From the NCBI GenBank assembly GCA_002104945.1, contig MCFH01000003.1, forward strand, positions 744,001 through 808,000: DNA of 64,000 bases, given 5' to 3'. The position numbers and the translations under genes were made by a program. Numbering within the stretch: the first letter of the stretch is position 1; each line of letters starts with the position of its first letter. Below the pieces are notes generated by a model. It saw only the letters and a list, made by a program, of their open reading frames with translations. It was not told the DNA's origin and did not search any database. Shown here piece after piece: positions 11,504 to 32,231 of the stretch. The stretch is from Piromyces finnis. Its lineage: Eukaryota > Neocallimastigomycota > Neocallimastigomycetes > Neocallimastigales > Neocallimastigaceae.

Positions 11504-13073
11504 ATGGCATTTACTGATACACAAAATAGTATAATTCAATATACCATTGAATATAGTTCAATATTATCTATTATAGGAAGTGGTACAATTATCATATCTA
11601 CATTTTATACTGATAATATATTTGGAAATGATAAATTCTGGAATAGAATTATTTTTTTTATGAGTTTCTGGGATTTATGTGCATCCATTAATATTTTAAT
11701 AGCAAAGTATGATATATATATATATATATATTGAATTTATACGTCATATATGTAAAACAGATATATCAATCTAACCTTGACTTTTTTTTTTAATAATTTT
11801 TATCCATAGTCATAGTGAAAATAGTAAAATTCAAAATGTAATTTTACACTTTTTTTTCATTTGTTCCATATTATGTGCTATGGTAATAGCCATGACTATT
11901 TTTTGTGTTGCTGTATTACGAAAAAAACTCAATGAAATTGAAAAATATGAAAATTTCTTTCATTTCTTCATATGGATAATTAGTTTTATTTTAACTATTC
12001 CATTTTTTTTTCTTGAACAAGAGACTACCAATAAAGCTGAAAGTACTTCTTTAGATTATGTAACTTTTTGGAGTTTCAAAAATGAAAATTATGAAAAATA
12101 TCAATTAATTTTCTTTTTCGGACCTATATGGATTGTTTTCATTATAAATTCAGTCATTTTTATTTCTTTAGAAATTGTTTGTAGAAAAAGAGAAAGTTTA
12201 AAATCTTGTATTGATAAATCAAATCAAAAAGATGATTTTGTTGTAAAAAGAACTTGCTTATATTTATTTATTTTATTTATTACATGGTAGGTTGAATCAT
12301 TTAGAGTGTAAAGATTCTATAACTATTAATATTTATTATATTATATATTTTGTAATAATAATAATAATGATGATGATGATGTATATATATATATATTATA
12401 ATAGGATTTGGGGTACTTTAAATAATATTCAAGATTTCATTGAAAAGGATCATCCAGTTTTCATACTACATTTTCTTTTTGCAGTAAGTATCATATTAAA
12501 AAATTATTATTTTATTTTTATATAAATATATTAATCTTTTTGATTATTAATTATTTTTTTTAACCAACTTTTTTATTTTATTAGTTATTTACGCCATTAC
12601 AAGGTTTTTTAAATTCATTAGTATACTTTTGGTATAATGTTTTAGTTCATATAATTGATTTTCAAATAGCAAAGACAACCTATAATAATGAATTTAATGA
12701 CATTACAATTATTGATAATTGTATTTTGAATGAAGAAAGTGACTATTCCACCTATATTAACCAGAGTAAAGAAAAAAAAATTAATGATAGTTATTTCTCC
12801 TTTCTTGATTCTAAAACAAAAAATAATGATTATACCTTATTAAATGAAAGTTCATTTTCAATAAATCGTCTTGATAAATCTGGAAATTATTATATGTATG
12901 GTTTTCCTGTATTACATTCTTATGACAGTAATGCTATTGATAACATATTAGATAATAATTTACTTGATAGTCAATATTTTTCATATAATGATGAGATACA
13001 AAATTCCATAAATATAACAATAATAAATTCAGAAAAATCATTAAAAAATAATAATGAAAATTGGATCAATTAG
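11504..13073 (+). CDS. Class E (cAMP-receptor-like) seven-helix receptor, copy 1
   Basis: Four exons (11504-11706, 11810-12286, 12405-12483, 12585-13073) give 415 residues. Hydrophobic helices fall at S-I-L-S-I-I-G-S-G-T-I-I-I-S, I-I-F-F-M-S-F-W-D-L, the H-F-F-F-I-C-S-I-L-C-A-M region, I-W-I-I-S-F-I-L-T-I-P, F-G-P-I-W-I-V-F-I-I-N and L-Y-L-F-I-L-F-I-T-W. The last helix region is P-L-Q-G-F-L-N-S-L-V-Y-F-W. Its layout (a Trp-ended sixth helix continuing as I-W-G.., then an H..Y/F..PLQGFLN helix) matches the Dictyostelium cAR/class E GPCR group. A 130-residue Asn/Ser/Asp-rich cytoplasmic tail follows, offering many phosphorylation sites. The ligand is unknown. It is paralogous to the gene at 16619. 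A GPR1/Git3-type nutrient receptor is the alternative family. Confidence 0.75.
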
Positions 13074-13212
13074 GCATATAGAATGTATATTTAACATTTT
13101 AAATAGTCAATTCTATCCATAAAACAATAAATACAATTATTAATCATAGGTTAATGATTATATTTATTATTATTTTAAATCAATCCTATGATTATTATTA
13201 TTATTAATTTAA

Positions 13213-13330
<118 letters not shown>

Positions 13331-13665
13331 TTAATATTAAGAATTTATAAATTTTTAGTATTAATATAATCTTTCTTTATATCCATTTTAAAAGAAATAT
13401 TATTATTATAACTATTTCTTTTTTAAAAAAAAAAAACATAATATACTGTTTTAACTATGAAAAACAATATTATAAAAAATAACAATATTTTGTTATTAGA
13501 TGTAATTAATAATAATATCCATTGAAACTTTATAATATTATATAAAATAAATACCTTTAGAATACCAAATATTTCAATAATTTTTTAACTACAGATTCCT
13601 ATTAAAATTTAATAATCTACTTTTTTTTATGTTGTATTTTTATTAAAAAATTAGTTTTATAGAAT

Positions 13666-13746
13666 GCTTGTTTTATTTTTTCATTTTGTTTTTTTTTCTA
13701 AAGGAGCTTGTTTTATTTTTTCATTTTGTTTTTTTTTTCTAAAGGA
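13666..13746. repeat. Tandem duplication, 40-bp unit, two copies
   Basis: The unit beginning GCTTGTTTTATTTTTTCATT occurs at 13666 and again at 13706, ending CTAAAGGA in both copies, nearly identical. Confidence 0.85.
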
Positions 13747-13769
13747 TATTAAGTAATGATAATTACAAA

Positions 13770-14960
13770 ATAAAAAAAGTGCATTGAATGGGAACGGTCA
13801 TTCGTAACTGATATATCAAAACCACTTTCGTCATTAGAGTTCCATCCTTTATTAACTCCAGCACTTATAAATTGGCCAAAGCTAGCGTTTATTTCTGTAT
13901 TGGTTCCTTCACTATAGGATTCATGATACCCAAAAGTATTTGATTGTGATATAGAAGAAGAAACATCATAGGTTATTCCGAATGTACTGCATTTATTCCT
14001 GGAATTATACGTACCTTTGGATATCTCAAGATTAAGACTTTAGGTAGATATGGCACTTCGATATATACTGTTAGACTGCCAGTATTGGATACAGAGTATT
14101 CATTTGATTTTGTTACGTTAATATATATTACACAGAGAGAATGTTCAAAATTTAAATGAATAATTTACAATGATTTATATAATATTTATTATTATTAAAT
14201 TTAATATACATATATAATATCATTATAAAAATATCAATTTAATTTTAATATTTGAAAAGCTAAAATATTATAATAAATATCATTGATTTAATCTTTATTA
14301 TTTTAAACTTTGATTCGAATTTTATTTTACTATAAAAAAAATATTAAAATTTATGATTTTTTATATTTATCATTAAATAAAAGTAGATTTGATTATAGTA
14401 TATATTACTATAATATTATTAAATTTTTTTTTTAAATGGATTTTATGAACAATTTTTAAGAATTTTTTTGTTACACTATTTGCTTTATATTATTAACATT
14501 CGCTTCAACTGTCTTCTCCTATATAAACTTTGTAATAAATGTCCTCGTCACATTCATCTACTATATTATTATCTTTGTCGTATTAAGTAACTGAATTTGT
14601 AAAATTAATTTCATTGTGGATAATTGAAGAATCTAATTCATTATAAGTGAAAACTTCGACACATCTAATTGGCTTAGAACTGTAACTTTTTGCAAGTTCT
14701 TTATCACATTCTTCAAAAAAAACTTTTGAGCAATCGATATTATAATCAGTGATACCACTAAGTCTTTCAAGTCTAATTTTTGAGTACTTTGTAAAATTTT
14801 CTTTTTTGAAATTTGCATCATTATAATATAACCATCCATTCAATTGATATTTTTTATTCTTAATATTATTTATTAAATATTCTGATTTTTCATTAGTAGT
14901 GCTATTCCCAACTAAAAATAATACATTAGATTCTTCTTTTCCTGGTTTGTATGATATCTA
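13770..14960 (-). pseudogene. Broken secreted-protein gene (two fragments)
   Basis: Minus-strand coding islands lie at about 14960-14490 and 14110-13770. The first reads P-G-K-E-E-S-N-V-L-F-L-V-G-N-S-T through N-G-W-L-Y-Y-N-D-A-N-F and C-V-E-V-F-T-Y-N-E-L. It runs into a TAA near 14584, after which the same frame continues for 27 residues (Y-D-K-D-N-N-I-V-D-E-C-D-E-D-I) to a second stop. The second island contains S-L-N-L-E-I-S-K-G-T-Y-N-S-R-N-K-C and then F-G-Q-F-I-S-A-G-V-N-K-G-W-N, with an in-frame stop upstream. The 350 bases between are AT-rich. Composition resembles Ser/Asn-rich extracellular proteins, but I do not recognise the family. Multiple stops and no start indicate a decayed gene; unrecognised introns could explain part of it. 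Confidence 0.45.
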
Positions 14961-16618
14961 TTAGGTTAGATAATAATTTATTAGGTATATCTGGATTTTT
15001 TAAATTTTAATAATAAATAAAGTTTTAAAAATTTAATTTATATTTTAATAATTAAGGTTTTAATTTTTAATATAAATTAATTAAAATTAAAAATTGCCTC
15101 GTGCTTTAAAGGTTTTTTTTTATTTTATTAAATTTTACTTTTTTTAAGTATTTATTTTTGCAGCTTTTTTTTTTGTTGTTGTTGTTGTTGTGGCTATTGT
15201 AAAAACAACTTTATTTGTTTTTTTTTTGGTATTATTGAATGGTGTTTAATGCAAAGATACTTTTTTATTTAAAAAAAAGTTTTTATTTAAAATATAATTT
15301 TTTAATTTCAAAAAATTAATTAATCCATCATCATCATGAATTATGCGGTCCATTTTTATTATTATTATTATAATATTAAAAAAAATTTTTTTTGTTAAAA
15401 GGCAATTTAAACTTTATTTTTATTATTATTGTTGTTATTGTTATTGTTGTTATTAATGTTCATTTTTTTCTTTTTCTTCTTCTTGTTATCTTTTTATCTT
15501 CATATCTTTTTACTATAAAATAAAAAATAGTTTTTTTTTTTTTAAAATTTTCTTTCTTATAATAATTTATTTAATTCATCCATTTACTTTTCCAATTATT
15601 TATTTAATTTTATAATTTTAATTCATTTACTTGTGATAATTTTTATTTTTTTGATTTGCTTTCTCCTTTTTTTCTTTTTTTTTTTAAAGGAGTACAAAAA
15701 AAAAATTAGAAAACTTTCAACCAATAAAATTTATCGATAAAACTTTAAAAGATAAATTTTTTTTTTATGGATTATTTTATTTTATAAAAATTAAAAAAAA
15801 AAAGTAATTCAAAAAAAAAAAAAAGAAAAGAAAAAAAAACCATTTTCATGGGAAATTGAAACAAAAAAAAAAAAACATAAAAACAAACCAACCAACAATA
15901 ATAAAAAAGAAAAATAAAAAAAAAAGAAAAAAATATTGAATTTGAATAAAACTTATTTTAATTATTAAAAAATTTAATTTTAATGAAATGTACCATCACT
16001 CTTTTTAGTCTTTCATGAATAATCTTTTTTTTTTTTTTCAAAATTTAAAAAAAACAACAAAATTAATAGAAATTAAAAAGTTAACAATAAAAAAAAAACC
16101 TAATAAACTAACTTATTATTATTTATAAAAAGAAAATAAAAATATTAAATACTTTTAATAACAAAACAATAGAATATTATAAATACTCTATAATACCTTA
16201 CCAACAAGTATTATTAAAAAAAAAAAAAAAAATCAACAATATATTACTAATTATTATGATTAAAAAATAATATTTAATAGTAAAAATCATTATACTTTTA
16301 TGAATAGAGTGTAACAACATAAAAACTAGAAAAATGTTATATATCATTTATATATAATTTATTAACAAATTTTGGATTACTCTTCTTCTATGTAATAAAT
16401 TATATATAGAATTTAACTTTTTCTACACTTGAAATAAAATAATAAAATAGAAAAATATTTAATAAAAAATTATAATAATAGAATTAATTAAAAAAAAAAA
16501 ACTTATCAAATATTTTTACTATTATTCCAACTATAATTCTTTTTTTTTTTTTTAAAGAAAAAAAAAAAGTTTAAAAAAAAAGAAAAATTAAAAATTTTAT
16601 AAATATTTTAAAAGAAAA
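14961..16618. other. AT-rich intergenic region upstream of receptor 2
   Basis: No gene seen. Includes a short GTT run near 15175 and dense A/T tracts just before the receptor start. Confidence 0.55.
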
Positions 16619-18231
16619 ATGATATTAACAGATAATCAAAGTGTTACCCTTCAATTTATTGTTGAACTAAGTTCTATATTATCAGTTATAGGAAGTGGTT
16701 CAATTATAATCTCAAATATTTTCACAGGAAATATTTTTGGAAGGGATAAATTTTGGAACAGAATTATATTCTTTATGAGTTTTTGGGATTTATGTGGTTC
16801 AATAAATCTTTTATTAAAACTGTAATTATTACTTTTTTATAATAATAATAATAAGTAAAATTTATTATATACTTTACAAAAAAAAAAAAAAAAACTAATA
16901 AATATATTTTTGAAAAAAAAAAAACTTATTAATAGACCTATTATCTCATGGGGAGGTAATTTTTGTAAATTTCAAAAATTATCCGCTCATTTCTTTTACT
17001 TAAATTCCATTTTTTGGACTGCTGCTATCGCATCTTTCATTTTATTCATCGTCATATATGATAAGAAAATTAAAGATATTCAACGCTTTGAATACGTTTT
17101 TCACATGGTTATATTAAGTTTGAGTTTTGTTTTAACTCTTCCTATATATACCATAGAAGATTCTACTAAGGAAGTGGGTTTAGGTGAAGGGATTTCATGG
17201 TGTTGGAATTCAAAAGATAATGGAAGATATAAATTATATATATTTTATATTCCTCTTTGGATCGTCTTTATCTTTAATGCATCTATCTACATATTAATAG
17301 ATATCATATGTAATAAAAAAGGAATTAAACGTATTAATAATAATACTATTTATTTTAAAAATTCAATTGTCAAACGCTCTGATTTATATTTATTAGTTTT
17401 TTTTATTACCTGGTAATTATATTAGGAATTCAAAAAAAAAAAAAAAAAACATAATATGTAAAAAAAAAAAAACAATACTTTTATTAAAATTGTTATTAAA
17501 CATATATATATATTATATTTATAGGATTTGGGGTTCTGTTAACCAATTTTACAAAATGAATAATGAAAATCCAATATTTATATTATATTTACTTCACGCG
17601 GTAAATATTACATTTAAAAATAATTATATTATTATAAATTTTTTTCTTTTTATTTATATTTTTGATTTCTAAATTTTTATTATTGTATTATATATAATAA
17701 AAGATATTTGCTCCTTTACAAGGATTTTTGAATTCTTTAGTCTATTTTTGGTCTTCTGTTTTAGAACATACTTTTGAATTAAGAAAAATAAAAAGTACAC
17801 CAATGGATCATCATGATCTTCGTTATGAAAATAATACTTACAATAATAATTTTAATATCTTTATGAAAAGTAAAAAAAGTTTGGAAAGTTTAAACAAATA
17901 TTATAAATCCAATGAATATAAAATACAAATTCCTTCTCCTAGAGACGATGAAACCATAACCAATGATAAATCCTTATTAATAGATAAATTTAATTCTGAA
18001 AAAGGTTATTATAGACATGATTTACCGGCGATACCAACTACTATGAGTATGAGTAGTCATAATTTTGTAAATTATGATAATGATCTAGCTTTTAACAATG
18101 ATTTCAAATCAAAATCTAAACATTTTTCATTAAATATACATGATGACAGGTCAAAATCATTGAAAATCACTATTAATAAAAAAAATACGAAATCAATGAT
18201 AATAAAATCAAATAGCGTTTTTAATGTTTAA
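16619..18231 (+). CDS. Class E (cAMP-receptor-like) seven-helix receptor, copy 2
   Basis: Four exons (16619-16821, 16936-17412, 17525-17600, 17704-18231) give 427 residues. Exons 1 and 2 are exactly as long as in copy 1 (203 and 477 nt) and intron phases are the same. Shared blocks include G-S-I-I-I-S, D-K-F-W-N-R-I-I-F-F-M-S-F-W-D-L-C, F-I-T-W then I-W-G, and P-L-Q-G-F-L-N-S-L-V-Y-F-W. The extracellular loop reads I-S-W-C-W-N-S-K-D-N-G-R-Y-K-L-Y, close to the W-C-W-I...Y-R-F-G of Dictyostelium cAR1, which strengthens the class E call. The Cys of that loop is missing in copy 1 (T-F-W-S-F-K-N). The cytoplasmic tail is polar and unlike that of copy 1. It would signal through a heterotrimeric G protein; the ligand is unknown. 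Confidence 0.78.
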
Positions 18232-19591
18232 ATTTTTTGCTTTCTATCAATAAAAAAAAAAAAAATCATTAATTTATTTTAAAATTTTAAAAGCGACGAT
18301 AACTAATTTCAATTTTGATAATCTTTTTTTTTTTTTTTTCAATTTATACCAATTATCAAAAAAAAAAAAATATAGATAGAAAAAAAAATTAAAAATAATT
18401 TATTTTAGTTTATTAGAATTCAATTATTTAGTTTATATATAGAGTTTATCAGTTTTGATATTATAGAATTATAGAATTCAATAGTAGTTTTTAACTTATT
18501 CAAATAATTTACTAAAAAAAAAAAAAGATTTTTTTTTTTTAGTATTTTTAAAATTATTTAAATTATTTACAAAAGAAAAATTTCAAAAATACAAAATACC
18601 TATTTTATATATTAAAACAACAACAGAGTAAACAAACAAACAAACAAACAAACAAACAAAAAAAATATAAAAATAAAATGTAATACAAAACAAAAACAAA
18701 AAACACAAATGCAAAAACACCAAAAACAACAACAAAAGCAAAAATTAAAACAGTATAATAAATAACATAATTAAAAGCAAAAGCAAAATTAAAAGTAAAA
18801 CCAAATATAAAAATAAAAATAAAAAAAAAAAAATATTTAAATGCCTATTAATTTTTAATATAAATATAAAATCAATATGATTTTGTAATCTTTTTTTTTA
18901 TTATAAATCTTTAAAAATTAAGGCAAAGTTATTAACCCAAGAATAAAACCAAATATGGTTCAAAAAAAAAAAAAAAAAAAAAAAAAATATTGTATATTAA
19001 ATAAAATAAATATGGTATTTTAAAGTGATTTTTTAAAAATAATCCCATAATTTTATATATATATATATTGTTTTTTTTTTTAATATATTAATAATAAAAA
19101 AAATTAATAAAATAAACTTGAAGAACAAAAAAAAAAAAGTTTACCCTTTTTTTTCATTTCTTTCCATTTTGATTTTGATTTGATTTTATATAAACATGAT
19201 AAATACCTTTTGTGTATTCTTTTCATTATAAATTACTTTTTTTTTAAAAAAAAAAAAAAAAAATGGAGGATGATATATCAAAATAAGATCATTACTCATA
19301 ATATTAAAAAATACCTTTAAAAAAAAAAAAAAAAACTGGTATAATTTTATTTTATTTTCATTCCTTCGTTAGTACTATATTGATGATGATCATAAATTAC
19401 CTTCTCATTTAATATAGAAGAAGGAATAAATAATTTATATTTTAAAATGTAATTTTTTTTTTAATTATTATTATTTTATTAATCTATCTATCTATATTAT
19501 ATTATTATATATTTTATATACAATTTTACGGTTATATTAAATATTTATTTTTAATTATCCATTCATAGATTATCATTAATAATAAAGTAAA
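18232..19591. other. AT-rich intergenic region between receptor 2 and FANCD2
   Basis: No gene. Contains a CAAA run (about 18638-18660), an A/C-rich stretch to 18780 and poly-A/T tracts. Confidence 0.6.
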
Positions 19592-27758
<8,167 letters not shown>

Positions 27759-29061
27759 TGTTGTATATTTTTTTAATTATAAATTAAATACTACTACTAT
27801 TAGGTGATTCTATGAATAAAAAGACATTTATTGTTAAATATATATTGTTTAATTATTGTTGTTGTTTCTTTTTGTTATAATGTATTTTTACTTTTATTTA
27901 TAAATACATAACTATTAAATTGAAATTATTTTTGATAGTAATTTTCTTTTCATTAAAAAAAAAATTATTAATATTTATTCAATGCTTTTGTGAAATAGGT
28001 ATTTTTTTTTAAAAAATATATATAGATATAGATAAAATATAAAAAAATAATAAAAATTATTATAAAAACAATAAAAAGAAAAATACTATTAAAAGGGGAA
28101 AATACATTATAATTTAAAAATTAAATTGTTATTCTTTTCTTTTACTATAAATTAGGATTTCTTTTTTTTTTTAAAAAAAAAAAATAAAATATTGAGAAAA
28201 AAAAAAAAAAAAAGATAAATTTTATATATATTTTCTTTTCTTATTAAAATAAAAAAAAATAAAATTATTGGATATTATTAATTAAAAATAATTAAATCTT
28301 TTAATTATAACAACAAAAAAAATATCCACATTATAATAATTATAATAAGGAAAAATAATGATGTCAATATGAAAAAAGGTATGATGATAAGAAAGATTAT
28401 TCAACAAATAAAATAATAGTGTTGATATTATTGATCTCATTACAGATTGAAAATGCATATAGATGCATATAGATAATTAACTAATAAAAAAAATAAGTAA
28501 AAACGATTATTGGAAGAGTAGATACACCCTAATAAAATAAAATAATAAAAACATATAATCTTTTGGATTACCATTTGATTATTGCATAATATTATTAATA
28601 TGACAGGATAATATAAAATTTTTGTGAAATGAAACTTTATTTCAAATAACAGATAATAAGAAATGAGTTTATTTGTTTTTCTTGTATATATTTTTATAAA
28701 TTTGAAAATAATTTTATTTTATGTTAATTTATATATAGTTTATTTTAATATGTTTATTAATAATTATAAATATACTAATATTTAATTATGGGTTTTTTTT
28801 ATTATTATTATTATTAATTATTTTATGTATATATATGTTATTCCATTTAAATAGAATTTATTTTGGGTGGTAATAATGTATTATTTTACTGATTATATCT
28901 ATATCTATTATTTAATAGTGTTATAATTATTTATTTTTATATTTAGCTATTTTTGTATTCCTAATGATAGAAATAATCAGAAAAAAAAAATAGGAATGGA
29001 TGATAAACAATCATTTTTCATGAAAATGTAATAAAAATACTCTTCTTTAAACGTAATTTCA
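27759..29061. other. Intergenic region, FANCD2 5' flank to dockerin gene 3' flank
   Basis: No gene seen; AT-rich with poly-A/T tracts. Confidence 0.6.
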
Positions 29062-30646
29062 CTAATTAGGTACGCATTGAGCGTAATAATCACTCCAGGA
29101 AACACATTTAGAATTTCCACTTTTACAACAAGTAGGGCCAGAATAACCAATACCACCACATTGGTCATAATCATCAACACAAGAGGTAGGTTCTGGCTTA
29201 TTTGTAGTTGTTGTAGTTGTTTTTGTTGTAGTTTTAGTAGTTGACTTTGTTGTTGATTTTACAGTAGTAGTAGTAGTAATAGTTTTGGAAGTTTTGGTAG
29301 TTTTTACATTACTTTTTCTGATATTACACCATTCATATTCTCCGGTTTCAGGGTTTCTTTCAAGACTCCATTCTCCATTTTTATCTAATGCTACGACTTC
29401 TGCATTTGGATCAGTACAACATTTATAACCTAATGAATATTTATATATAAAATTATTTAATATTTAATATATTTTTATTGTATATTTTAATAATTCTTAT
29501 AATGAATACTATGATTAATTTTTTTTTAAAAGAAAAAAATTATAAATTTGTATATTATATATATATATACCAATATTAAGAACTGGACAATCATCTGTTG
29601 GAACCGGTTGACTTGTTGTAGTTGAAGATGGTTTTGTTGTTGATTTTACAGTAGTAGTAGTAGTAGTAGTTTTGGAAGTTTTGGTAGTTTTTACATTACT
29701 TTTTCTGATATTACACCATTCATATTCTCCGGTTTCAGGGTTTTTTTCAAGACTCCATTCTCCATTTTTATCTAATACTACGACTTCTGCATTTGGATCA
29801 GTACAACATTTATAACCTAATGAATATTTATATATAAAATTATTTAATATTCAATATATTTTATTGTATATTTTAATAATTCTTATAATGAATACTATGA
29901 TTAATTTTTTTTTAAAAGAAAAAAAAATTATAAATTTGTATATTGTATATATATATACCAATATTAAGAACTGGACAATCATCTGTTGGAACTGGTTGAC
30001 TTGTTGTAGTTGAAGATGGTTTTGTTGTTGATTTTATAGTAGTAGTAGTAGTAGTTTTTTTAGTGGTAGTTTTTTTAGTAGTAGTAATTTTTGTTGTGGT
30101 AGTTGCAGTGGTAGTAGTAGTTTTAGTTATATTAGATTTTGTAGTTGTAGTAGTGCTAGCTTTTTTTGTTGTGGTAGAACTTACTTCTGGTTCTAATATA
30201 CCACACCAATTATCTTTATCTATACCCCTTTATTTTTAATAATAATTTTAAAAAAAAAAACAAAAAAAAAAAAAAAAGAAATTAATTTTGACTTAATTTC
30301 TTTGTAAATCCTTAAATTATATTTTAAATATATACCATTTTCCATTTTCATCAACATTAACAACTAAAGCTCCTTCCGAGCAACTATTTTTTTTTTAATA
30401 AATAAGTATAGAGATATAAATTACAAATTATTATTAGCATTATTATTATTTGAATTTCAAAATTGATTTGAAAATTTTTAATTTTTAAATTAATAAAAAT
30501 TAAGATTGTTATGTATAATGTATTTTTTTTTTTTTTAAAATTTATTTATCTATTTACCATGGGTATCCTAATTTTCTTGACCAACAAACAAAGTCGGCAT
30601 AGACATATGAAATTATAAATAAAATTAATACAATAAATCTAATCAT
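29062..30646 (-). CDS. Secreted triple-dockerin CBM1 protein without catalytic domain
   Basis: Five exons (30646-30558, 30383-30336, 30227-29959, 29816-29571, 29429-29062) sum to 1020 nt, giving 339 residues. Order: signal peptide (M-I-R-F-I-V-L-I-L-F-I-I-S-Y-V-Y-A); dockerin 1 (C-W-S-R-K-L-G-Y-P-C-C ... N-G-K-W-G ... N-W-C-G-I); Thr-rich linker; dockerins 2 and 3 (each C-P-V-L-N-I-G-Y-K-C-C-T-D-P ... G-E-W-S-L ... Y-E-W-C-N-I); second linker; CBM1 (C-G-G-I-G-Y-S-G-P-T-C-C, ending Y-Y-A-Q-C-V-P-N). Fungal dockerins bind cellulosome scaffoldins and CBM1 binds cellulose, so this protein could link complexes to substrate without hydrolysing it. Dockerins 2 and 3 have lost the W-S and C-G-I signatures. 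Exons 4 and 5 and their introns are a recent duplication. Confidence 0.85.
29262..30045. repeat. Internal tandem duplication (offset about 387 bp) including an intron
   Basis: The blocks ending at 29657 and at 30045 are nearly identical through a linker end, an AT-rich intron, a dockerin half and the start of the next linker. Differences are a few substitutions and small length changes in T-runs. Intron identity as high as exon identity points to a recent event. Confidence 0.85.
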
Positions 30647-32157
30647 AGTTATCTTTAATTATATATGCCAACATTTAAGAATGTAAAAATAAAAATAAAA
30701 GTTATTATCATGTATTTTTTAGAAATTTCAAGCTTTCATTATTTAAAATGTATTTTTTATTAATATAAATATAAAATAAATGAAAAAAAAAAATAATTTT
30801 TTATACCTTTATTTAAAATTTCTTTAATTGAAATTACTTTTAATTACTTTTATATATATTTTTATTTATATTTTTCTTTTTAATTTTATATGTTATTTTA
30901 AGTATTTTTTTTTCTTTCTTCTTTTTTAAAAATTAAAAAAAAAGAAATAATTTTATTATTTAATGAATTTCCAATTAAAAAAATGATGTTTAGTTTAAAA
31001 AAATCATTAATAGGAAATAACTTTCAAAATATTCAATATTTTGAATTTTATTTATTTATTTTTTATTATGTTATTTTTTCAACTTTAAAAAGTTATTATT
31101 ATTTTCAATGCTTTTATTCTCCAGAGATTATAAAATTATTTTTGAATTTTTTTTTTTTTTTTTTTGCTGAAATCCTTTTTTTTTTTTTTTTTGTAGATTT
31201 CTTTCTTCTTGCAAAATTTCTTAAAGAATATTAATTTTTATATATTTATTATTATTATTATTATTATTTGTTACTACCAATTCCGCCAATATTTTATTTT
31301 TTTTTTGAGTATAAAGTTTGAGAAAGAATTGTCATTAATATTATTGGTTAAATTTTCTATTGTAACACTTACCTAACCAAACTTTAATTTATATTAAAAT
31401 TGGAAAGAAGAATTTGGGGGTTTAAAAAGATTGTGTGTGTGAAGAAGTTAGAAAAAAAAAAACTTTTACAAAGTATTTTTAATCTTGATATAATTATTAA
31501 ATATTAAATATGATGAATAAGATTAAGTGATCATCACATTTAATATTTAATAATTATATCAAGAATTTATTTATTAATAATAAAATATGGAAAAAAAAAA
31601 AAAAAGGTTATTGTAATATTAATTTGTATGAGCATCAGAAAAGATAAAAATATCATTGAATTGAATAGATGATTACCTATAGGTTTATACAAGTAAATCA
31701 ATATTTCATGATTTACAATAATAAATCATTTGAAAATTTTATATTCTTTATCGGCACTATTAAGGAATACTTTTTCACTTGTTACAATATATGAATTTCA
31801 TATTATGATATAAAACTATTACATGAAAAAATAGTGCTATTCTATCTATCAATTCCCCAAAAAGACATACATACTATTTATTTCAACATTAGTACCTTAA
31901 GGTACTTTAATATTATGATTATATAGCAACATCTAATAATAATAATAAATGCAACCATTTCAAATACATTGATTATGTCAAAAATCCTTCACAATTATCA
32001 CAAATAGGAGGAAAATAGATCTTCCATTCCTTAGATTGAAATGGTATCTTGTAGAATTTTGTCCCTTATAAAAAAAAATCCAACAAACACTCTAATAAAT
32101 AATATTTTATCATTATATGATATATATTATATATAAAATAATTAATAATATATATTC
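30647..32157. other. Intergenic region
   Basis: No gene supported; an 83-codon frame at 30983-31234 is poly-Phe noise from T-runs. Contains the palindrome at 31483-31564. Confidence 0.55.
31483..31564. repeat. Near-perfect 34-bp inverted repeat (hairpin)
   Basis: TCTTGATATAATTATTAAAT... at 31483-31516 is mirrored by its complement at 31531-31564, with a 14-base loop and one mismatch near the loop. It could extrude as a cruciform or fold as RNA. No coding sequence is next to it. Confidence 0.85.
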
Positions 32158-32231
32158 ATATCCATATCCATATCCATATTCTTATTCTTATTCTTATTCT
32201 TATTCTTATTCTTATTCTTATTCTTATTCTT
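32158..32231. repeat. (CATATC)n followed by (TTCTTA)n microsatellite
   Basis: A few CATATC units, then about nine TTCTTA units up to 32231, abutting the left arm of the inverted-repeat element. Confidence 0.9.
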
